Assembly: GCA_963588905.1 (NCBI GenBank)
Contig: CAVAJF010000036.1
Coordinates: forward strand, 1 to 64,000
Reading direction: 5' to 3'
Source of the DNA: Butyricicoccus_A sp963588905
GTDB lineage: Bacteria > Bacillota > Clostridia > Oscillospirales > Butyricicoccaceae
DNA: 64,000 nt
The position numbers and the translations under genes were made by a program. Below the pieces are notes generated by a model. That model searched no databases and was not told the origin of the DNA. It worked only from the letters and a program-made list of their open reading frames with translations. Of this stretch, positions 25,392 through 32,500 are shown one piece after another. Positions within the stretch are counted from its first letter, which is position 1, and every line of letters starts with the position of its first letter.

Positions 25392-26825
25392 GTTGCAACC
25401 TGTGCGTAAGCACAAGTTGAAGGCACGCGGTGCGCAAGGGTTTTTAAATCCCGCGCCGTTGCAACCTGTGCGTAAGCACAAGTTGAAGGGTGGCACGATT
25501 GACGAATTTGCCGCTGCTGTCCAGTTGCAACCTGTGCGTAAGCACAAGTTGAAGGGCTCGCGACTTCTCCACCTTGCTCCTGCTGCGCGGTTGCAACCTG
25601 TGCGTAAGCACAAGTTGAAGGTTTCAGCTTGTCCATCCAGATTTTTATCCGGTCTGTTGCAACCTGTGCGTAAGCACAAGTTGAAGGTAATACCTCTATA
25701 TATAATATACTTACATATATACGTTGCAACCTGTGCGTAAGCACGAGTTGAAGGATAAGATTGTGGTTTTCTGCTTGCTCTGCTTGAGTTGCAACCTGTG
25801 CGTAAGCACAAGTTGAAGGACATTCCAGCGGTGATTACAGTGCATCAAATACTCTGTTGCAACCTGTGCGTAAGCACAAGTTGAAGGTGCCTTGTCCATC
25901 ACTATTATAATATGACACAGATGCGTTGCAACCTGTGCGTAAGCACAAGTTGAAGGTTTCCACACACTTTGCTATCTAGCATCAAGACATGGTTGCAACC
26001 TGTGCGTAAGCACAAGTTGAAGGCGTTCTACAACCATTTGATACGCAACATCAATACCGTTGCAACCTGTGCGTAAGCACAAGTTGAAGGGTCCTCGAAA
26101 TTTGCCGGAATATCACTTGCAAATCGTTGCAACCTGTGCGTAAGCACAAGTTGAAGGAAGCCACTCCCCAAATGCCTAGCCTAACAATGACGTTGCAACC
26201 TGTGCGTAAGCACAAGTTGAAGGACGAGAAGAGAAGCGTTTAAGCTGATATGTGTTTTTGTTGCAACCTGTGCGTAAGCACAAGTTGAAGGTCCGTCTTG
26301 GCTATATACTGTGGATATTTCGGTACTGTTGCAACCTGTGCGTAAGCACGAGTTGAAGGCAGCACCGCACGGGACTTATAGGTTTCCAGATCCTGTTGCA
26401 ACCTGTGCGTAAGCACAAGTTGAAGGTCCCCTGCTATCCTGTACTGTCTGATTAAGATGCGTTGCAACCTGTGCGTAAGCACAAGTTGAAGGGATCTCCA
26501 CATTAAAAGATAGCGCGCCCTTTCCTACCGTTGCAACCTGTGCGTAAGCACAAGTTGAAGGTGTAAATACTTTTGTAACTCTTTATCGCCGCCGGGTTGC
26601 AACCTGTGCGTAAGCACAAGTTGAAGGGTAAATAAAGTATATCCACACTTTGCATTTTTGTGTTGCAACCTGTGCGTAAGCACAAGTTGAAGGAATAGCG
26701 CAGACGAAGTATTTAGCGACTTTGACTGTTGCAACCTGTGCGTAAGCACGAGTTGAAGGTCCGTCGGCATAAGCTCCATTGTGAACTGAATCAGTTGCAA
26801 CCTGTGCGTAAGCACGAGTTGAAGG
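25392..26825 (+). CRISPR. CRISPR array, 22 repeats and 21 spacers
   Basis: The 32 bp repeat starts GTTGCAACCTGTGCG and ends TAAGCACAAGTTGAAGG. The 22 copies start at 25392, 25458, 25524, 25590, 25656, 25723, 25788, 25856, 25925, 25992, 26059, 26126, 26192, 26260, 26328, 26395, 26461, 26530, 26596, 26662, 26728 and 26794. All are identical except that copies 6, 15, 21 and 22 read CACGAG in place of CACAAG. Spacers are 33-37 bp and all different. The repeat can fold as CAAC-C-TGTGC / GCACA-A-GTTG around a GTAA loop. The anti-repeat in the upstream tracrRNA region and the variant copies at the right end both point to plus-strand crRNAs with the leader on the left. No spacer match within the window was noticed. 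Confidence 0.97.
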
Positions 26826-26934
26826 ATTTGTCTCTTTTATTTTATGATACTGTATTGATTTTCCGAGAAAAATTGCTTATAATTTAATTGAAATAATTTG
26901 CTGCTTGAATATGCATAAGATTCTTGTGGTGTAT

Positions 26935-26970
26935 AAGGTTGCTTTCTGTCTTGGAAAGCAGCCTTGTTTT
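26935..26970 (+). terminator. Terminator downstream of the CRISPR array
   Basis: The stem AAGGTTGCTTTC / GGAAAGCAGCCTT (one G-T pair) is followed by GTTTTAT. It is the first strong hairpin behind the last repeat and may end the pre-crRNA. Confidence 0.75.
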
Positions 26971-27237
26971 ATCTCTAAATGCCAGATAAAACGATTGTCA
27001 GATTGTTTAGATACTTAAAAGAACAAAAAATCTACGAGGGTAAGTTTGAAAACCGATGGACAGAGCGAAAAAAATTTCGGCAAATCCGTCGAAGGGTAAG
27101 CGTATTGCCATTGGCGAAAAATAGACATTTGAATAGAATGTGTAAAAAACAAGAAAAAATATAGGAAATTTGCTGTTAAAGAGCTGTTTATAGGCAGATA
27201 ATTCGGATTTTCAAATTACCTTTCGGAAAAACGAATC

Positions 27238-27259
27238 AAAATGAATCTAGATTCATTTT
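27238..27259. repeat. 22 bp perfect palindrome
   Basis: The palindrome is centred on TCTAGA, with arms reading AAAATGAATCT on each strand, and runs into further T on the plus side. It lies about 155 bp upstream of the promoter at 27413. It could be an operator or a weak low-GC terminator. Confidence 0.5.
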
Positions 27260-27412
27260 TTTCATCCTTTCCATATGCACGCCATAGATTTTTTCATTTT
27301 GTTTCACAAAAAAATGGAATTTTATGGTTAACTATTGAGTAAGTTTACGGCTTGTTACCGCGCGTGTTTTTGGATGAAACGTAGAATGATACATGTGCTT
27401 ATCTCAAAATAG

Positions 27413-27441
27413 TTGACAATTGTATCTGTAAACCATATAAT
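27413..27441 (+). promoter_or_regulatory. Consensus SigA promoter of the first AMP-binding gene
   Basis: TTGACA, a 17 bp spacer and TATAAT match the consensus exactly. The start codon is about 150 bp downstream of the expected transcript start, leaving a long leader. Confidence 0.85.
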
Positions 27442-27596
27442 GGTACACAACATCGTATCATGCAACCGTGAGGAGCTGGGGTACATTTCATGTCGATTGC
27501 AGTACGATTACCAGAACATATGTTTTCCTGCGCTTTGCAGTATCAAAAGCTCCGCTGTATAGGCATAGGGGGAATAACAAGGAGATTTTTTAACCG

Positions 27597-29339
27597 ATGA
27601 ACGAAAACAAAACCACACGCACGGGCATCCCAAGCATTGACCGCCCATGGATGCAGTATTATCCGCCACAGCTGATTGAAAATCTGAGAACGCCGGAGCA
27701 GACGATTAGCGAGTACTTAAAAGAACACTGTCCGGGAGAGGATGCCGTTGCCATCCATTATTATGGAAATGACATCACTTGGAAGGAACTGTTTGAACAG
27801 GTTGATCTGACTGCACGCGGCTTAAAGGCACTGGGCCTTGGCGAAGGCGATGCCATTCCGACATTCCTGCGCGCTGTACCGGAGTTTATCTATCTGCTGT
27901 TGGCTGCGGAAAAGATTGGCGCATCGATTCTTTGTCGTGACAATACATTGGAAGAGAATGTAGAGGCTGTACGCCGCTCTGGTGCAAACGTTATCTTTGC
28001 ACAGGATTATCTCTCTCAGAGAGAATTGAACGCATATCGCCACGGCTCGGATGCACAGATTGCTGTTCTGCTGTCCCCGTATCGCAGTGCAAAATATGCG
28101 ACGATGCCGGATCACATTCAGAAGTATATTGACGACCAGTATCCGGACAAGCCGGCATACGGCGGCAGAACCATGTCTTGGGAATGGGTTCTCGAGATGG
28201 GCAAGAACTATACCGGAGAAGTAGAAGCTCCGCGCAATATCGACCGTCCGCTGTTCCGCGCCTATACAAGTGGTTCGACAGGCCCGTCCAAGCAGGTTAT
28301 TCACTCGGCACATACCATGATTGGCAACCTGCATCAGATGAACTTCTATGGTGCTTCGAATGAATTCCGTCCGACTTGGCTGATGACACAGCTGCCGCCG
28401 AGCTTGGTTGCCGTTGTTGTAGCGATGGTGCTGCTGCCGCTGGCATCGAACAAGCTGCTGATTCTGGATCCGTTCTGTGCACCGGAGGATGTAGACCTTG
28501 AGATGATGCGCTATCGTCCGAACTGCTGGCCGCTGATTCCGATGTTTATCGAAACCATCATGCGCAATGGCCGTGTGCCGGATGACTATGATATGTCTCA
28601 TCTGAAGTCTACCGGTGCTGGCTGCGAGGCATTCAACAATAACCAGATGAAGCGTGCGCAGAAGTTCCTGAACGACCACAACTGTACTGCACAGTTTACC
28701 AGTGGTTATGGATGCAGCGAGGGCGGTTCCAATCTGGCGCTGCCGATGTCTTCGTATCCGCTTGGAAACGGCAACGTAGGTATTCTGATGCCGCTGTCGA
28801 TTATGTCTGTGTTTAAGCCGGGCACCCATGAAGAAGTGGGATACAACAAGATGGGCGAAATCTGTGTAACTGGACCGGGCAACATGATCGGTTACGATAC
28901 ACCGAAGGCAACAGCACGTGCACTGCAGAAGCATGACGACGGCCGTGTTTGGCTGCACACTGGTGATATTGGTTATATGAACGAGGATGGCGTTGTATAT
29001 GCGCTGACGCGCGGTAGCGCACCGCGCTTCGGTTTCCCGGGTAAGGAACTGGCAACACTGCCGATGGAAAACCGTCTGGCAGACGCAGAGATTGAAGGCA
29101 TTAAGGACGAGTTCTTCGTTATTATTCCGGATGTCGAGCACAACCATCACTTCCTGCCGTATCTGTACGTTGTCCTGGAGGACGGCTACACGGTTGACGA
29201 TGTAAGAGACGACATTGATGCTTGTCTGGATGATTATATGAAGCCGATGGATATTTTCCAGCTTCCGGAGCGTCCGTTCTTCCACTTCAAGACCAACCGA
29301 ATCGGATTGACACACGATCTGATCCATTCGGATTTATAA
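27597..29339 (+). CDS. AMP-binding (adenylate-forming) enzyme, first paralogue
   Basis: A 580-residue member of the ANL superfamily (acyl-CoA synthetases and adenylation domains). It should activate a carboxylic acid as an acyl adenylate. The phosphate loop is YTSGSTGPSKQ near residue 225. The A5-like motif is GYGCSEGGSN and the ribose-binding motif is LHTGDIGY. The C-terminus reads FFHFKTNRIGLTHD where most family members have a GK-type catalytic lysine motif; no lysine follows the glycine. The substrate is unknown. Its close paralogue at 37060 shares the same unusual ending. AAGGAG precedes the ATG. It is followed by a strong hairpin and then the SLH protein. Confidence 0.85.
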   Translation: MNENKTTRTGIPSIDRPWMQYYPPQLIENLRTPEQTISEYLKEHCPGEDAVAIHYYGNDITWKELFEQVDLTARGLKALGLGEGDAIPTFLRAVPEFIYLLLAAEKIGASILCRDNTLEENVEAVRRSGANVIFAQDYLSQRELNAYRHGSDAQIAVLLSPYRSAKYATMPDHIQKYIDDQYPDKPAYGGRTMSWEWVLEMGKNYTGEVEAPRNIDRPLFRAYTSGSTGPSKQVIHSAHTMIGNLHQMNFYGASNEFRPTWLMTQLPPSLVAVVVAMVLLPLASNKLLILDPFCAPEDVDLEMMRYRPNCWPLIPMFIETIMRNGRVPDDYDMSHLKSTGAGCEAFNNNQMKRAQKFLNDHNCTAQFTSGYGCSEGGSNLALPMSSYPLGNGNVGILMPLSIMSVFKPGTHEEVGYNKMGEICVTGPGNMIGYDTPKATARALQKHDDGRVWLHTGDIGYMNEDGVVYALTRGSAPRFGFPGKELATLPMENRLADAEIEGIKDEFFVIIPDVEHNHHFLPYLYVVLEDGYTVDDVRDDIDACLDDYMKPMDIFQLPERPFFHFKTNRIGLTHDLIHSDL

Positions 29340-29350
29340 TTTGGCTCTTC

Positions 29351-29379
29351 GACGGCGTTCTTTCAAAAGGAACGCCGTC
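29351..29379. other. Strong 10 bp hairpin behind the AMP-binding gene
   Basis: GACGGCGTTC pairs perfectly with GAACGCCGTC across a 9-nt loop, 12 bp after the stop codon. Neither strand has a T run after the stem, so it may be a processing or stabilising hairpin, or a weak terminator. Confidence 0.6.
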
Positions 29380-29402
29380 AAAAGCATATAATGAACAGCA
29401 TG

Positions 29403-29513
29403 GGGATAGCTTTCGGTTTGGGTCGCTGGAGGCTATCCCTAGCTGGCAATCACTTTAAAATAGGAAAAGGGGTGTTAAATTGGTTGTTTTCTCTTTTTGA
29501 GAAGATATACCAA
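29403..29513 (+). promoter_or_regulatory. Structured leader upstream of the SLH protein gene
   Basis: Two further hairpins lie here. GGGATAGC / GCTATCCC spans 29403-29439. A nested TTGGT and TTCTC / GAGAA and ACCAA stem spans about 29480-29513. I do not recognise a riboswitch class; a c-di-GMP motif was looked for and not found. No convincing promoter was identified, though TATACT occurs near 29535. Confidence 0.4.
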
Positions 29514-29587
29514 CTCATGCAAGGGAAATGTATGTATACTGAAAGTAGGGTATGTTCACATTTTTGGACAAAGATGGAGAAAAGATT

Positions 29588-32500
29588 ATGAATCAAAAAT
29601 TCAAACGAATCTTGAGTCTGTTCCTGTCTTTGCTCATGGGTATGTCGGCGCTTCCAGCGTATGCAGCTCCAGAGCAGGCAGCAGACCAGTCCTCCACCAC
29701 ATCACAGACCGCTGACACAAGCACAGAGACAACAAAACCTGCGACCAAGCAGAAGATCTCTGCGAGCGGCACGATTACCGTGGGAGACGAACAAGTTCCA
29801 TTCAGTCTGGATGAGTCTGATGTCAATGCAGCGATGGTTGCAGATAGTTCTGGTGATACGGAAACAACCATTGATACATCTGATCCAGCAGTCAAGTCCG
29901 TAAAGAAGGAACTGAAAAACATTCGGGTCAAGTCTACGAAAGCAGACGGAACCGAAGAAAAAACAAAGCTGACTGCGGAGCAGCAGCAGCAAGTTCTGGG
30001 CATGTTCCAGCAATATCAGAATAACTGGAAGGAAAATGCAGATGTCCTTGGCTCGCAGCTGCCGTTCTACATGCAGTACAACGACAAGGGCGAGGACGGT
30101 CTCGGCGTTTTGGGCGAGATGCTGATTCTTGCTGGCAAGACAGTAGATGATGTCAGAAACGGCGATTACAGCTATGATGATCTGACCGGTACCATTATGA
30201 CCTTTATGTACGGCGACCAGCTGGGCGTGCAGTACTATGGCGACATTGTGCGTAAAAAGCGTGATGAAGCAATGCAGGTTGTCAAGAATTCCGGTGCAAA
30301 GACGGAGTATCAGAAGCTGTTGGTTCTGAATGACTGGCTGGCAACGCAGGATATGTTCGATATGTCCTACATTATGAATGCCGACAAGGCTACGCCTTCT
30401 ATGGCGGCAGAGAATCCACAGCCGGCAGATCATTATCAGGATGTATATGATACTCTGTATGCTAGCTACAAAGATCAGATTACCAAGCAGTTCCACGATC
30501 CGACTTATGATGGTGTTAAAGCAACTTTCCGTCAAAAGTTCTACGAAGAAGCAATCAAGAAAGCAATTTATCTTCAGTCTTTAGGTAAGGCTGAAGAAGA
30601 TGCAACAGCCGAAGAGAAGGAAGCCGCAACTCAAGTGGCTGAGTCCTATATGGAGAATAATAAGGATGCTATTTCCAATGATCCAGAAGGCTTCATCAAG
30701 GACAACTTTGGCGAAAATGCACAAGCCATGATTGACGGCGTAGAAGCATCTCTGGAAGATGCGGAAAAAAATGGCGTAGATGTTAATGGTGATGGAAATA
30801 AAGTAACTTTCGAGCAGATGACACAGCAGTCCATGGCAACCGAGAAGATTGTTGACTTAGATCAGGATGGCACCAATGAGACAACCGCTAACGAGGCAAT
30901 TCCGATTTACACCGAACAGGCAGCAAAGCAGCTGGCTCCGGCAGTTATCAACTACTGGGAAGGCAACCAGATCGGCGCGCTGGGCGAAGGCAAGTCGGTT
31001 TGCTTGGGCTATTCCAAGGCATATGCTTACCTGATTCAGACCATGCATCCGGAAATCTACGGCACGAAGGGCGCAGATACCGACATGTCTAAGGCTGAAA
31101 ACTGGAAGGAAGCCAAGGAACTGTACACCTTTAGCTCTGACGGCAAGAAGGTTAATACCGCTGACAACTACAGTGTTGACTTGGTTCGTATTACCTTTGA
31201 TGCCAACGTTACCATGTATGGTGAGACGCAGGATAACTTCAACTCTGACCATTTCTGGAATGCAGTAAAGGTAGACGGCAAGTGGTATTATGTTGACCCG
31301 TGCTATACAGACTGCTATACCGAGGTTATGAAGCGCGACCGCGTGGAGACCGATGGCTACATGAACCATATGTACTTCATGTTCAGCGATACGACCGCAA
31401 GAAGTCTGTATGATGGATACTTCAAGGAATTGAATACGGCTTATCAGGACGTTGCTACCGATCAGGATTATGAAAACGCTTGGTTTGCCCGTGCAAAGAC
31501 TAATGTCGCTTCGGACGGTACGAACATGTACTATGTATATGATTCTACCAATCTGATTAAACAGCTCAACGATTCTAAGCAGGATCAGACAACGACCTCT
31601 CAGGACGACCCAGAGTATAAGCTGGTCAGCCACCCGATTACCGAGACGGATTCTGGCAATGGCGATTCCGATTATACGACCCTGATTGACTTCACGTACA
31701 AGCCGGATTCCAACGAGGATGATACCGTTGTTCAGGTATACAATCCGGAAAGCAAGAAGATGGAAACCAATGATATGCTGACTGAGCTGTATGCAAAACA
31801 TGCAGAGCAGGCTGACATTTATCCGGATATTGCCATCACTTCCGCATTGTATGAGGGCAAGCTGTATTTCAACCTGTCCAATTATATCCTGAGCTATGAT
31901 CTGACTACCGGCGCAATTGCGACTGTCAAGAAGTACGATACCGTTTACGGTAAGCGCGACAAGACCAATCCATTTGGCGGCATGTCGTTTGCTCTAGTAA
32001 ACAACGCAGATGGTGCAGACTTTACCTTCCACAATCATCCGATTGCGGGTATCAGCCTGAAGAATGACGGCAATCTGTATGTTTCCGTTGCAACCAATCT
32101 GGCGTATATCTCCGGTAAGGATCATATCACCAACCGTGCAAAGCCGACCGATGACAACGACTATACCATTGACAGCAAGGATAATGGCTATGGTTATGAA
32201 TTTGAGGAAAGCAACTACAATCCGGACTACAACAGCTACAGCAATGATAAGTATGATGACTCCATGATGGAGCAGTTCGGATACACGAAGGAAATCAATG
32301 ACAATGATGAATTCATGTGGGTTGCCAACCTGAGAGGTACGCAGGCAATGTCCAGCATCGCTGGAGAGAGCGTTGAGTACACGAAGGAAACCTGTGAGCA
32401 TCATTACATTCATTTCGATGAGACCTACTTCACCAAGAAGAAGGATTCTGAAGGCAATAAGACCGACGAATGGAACACTGGCGAGAGCTATGTTTGCACC

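Larger units (their letters stand above)
26826..27596. other. Gene-free region between the CRISPR array and the AMP-binding gene
   Basis: This 770 bp AT-rich stretch has no convincing gene. It holds a terminator hairpin 110 bp behind the array, a 22 bp palindrome, and a consensus promoter with a leader of about 150 nt for the next gene. Within the leader, GGAGCT near 27473 could pair with AGCTCC near 27550; I do not recognise a known riboswitch. A 61-codon open frame at 26979-27164 has no ribosome binding site and is not called. Confidence 0.6.

Noticed and set aside
25688..25722. TATAAT-like promoter in spacer 5
   Set aside because: The spacer is simply AT-rich; no -35 box at the right distance.
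25292..26815. Minus- and plus-strand open frames across the CRISPR array with repeated peptides
   Set aside because: They are the repeat unit translated again and again; no ribosome binding sites and no protein family.
25392..26825. crRNAs read from the minus strand
   Set aside because: The minus-strand repeat ends GGTTGCAAC, which looks plausible for a Cas12f guide. However, the anti-repeat pairs with the plus-strand repeat, and the variant copies lie at the right end.
26979..27164. Open frame of 61 codons behind the CRISPR array
   Set aside because: No ribosome binding site, odd composition and no recognisable sequence.
29380..29587. c-di-GMP riboswitch before the SLH protein gene
   Set aside because: The conserved GEMM core segments are absent, although hairpins are present.
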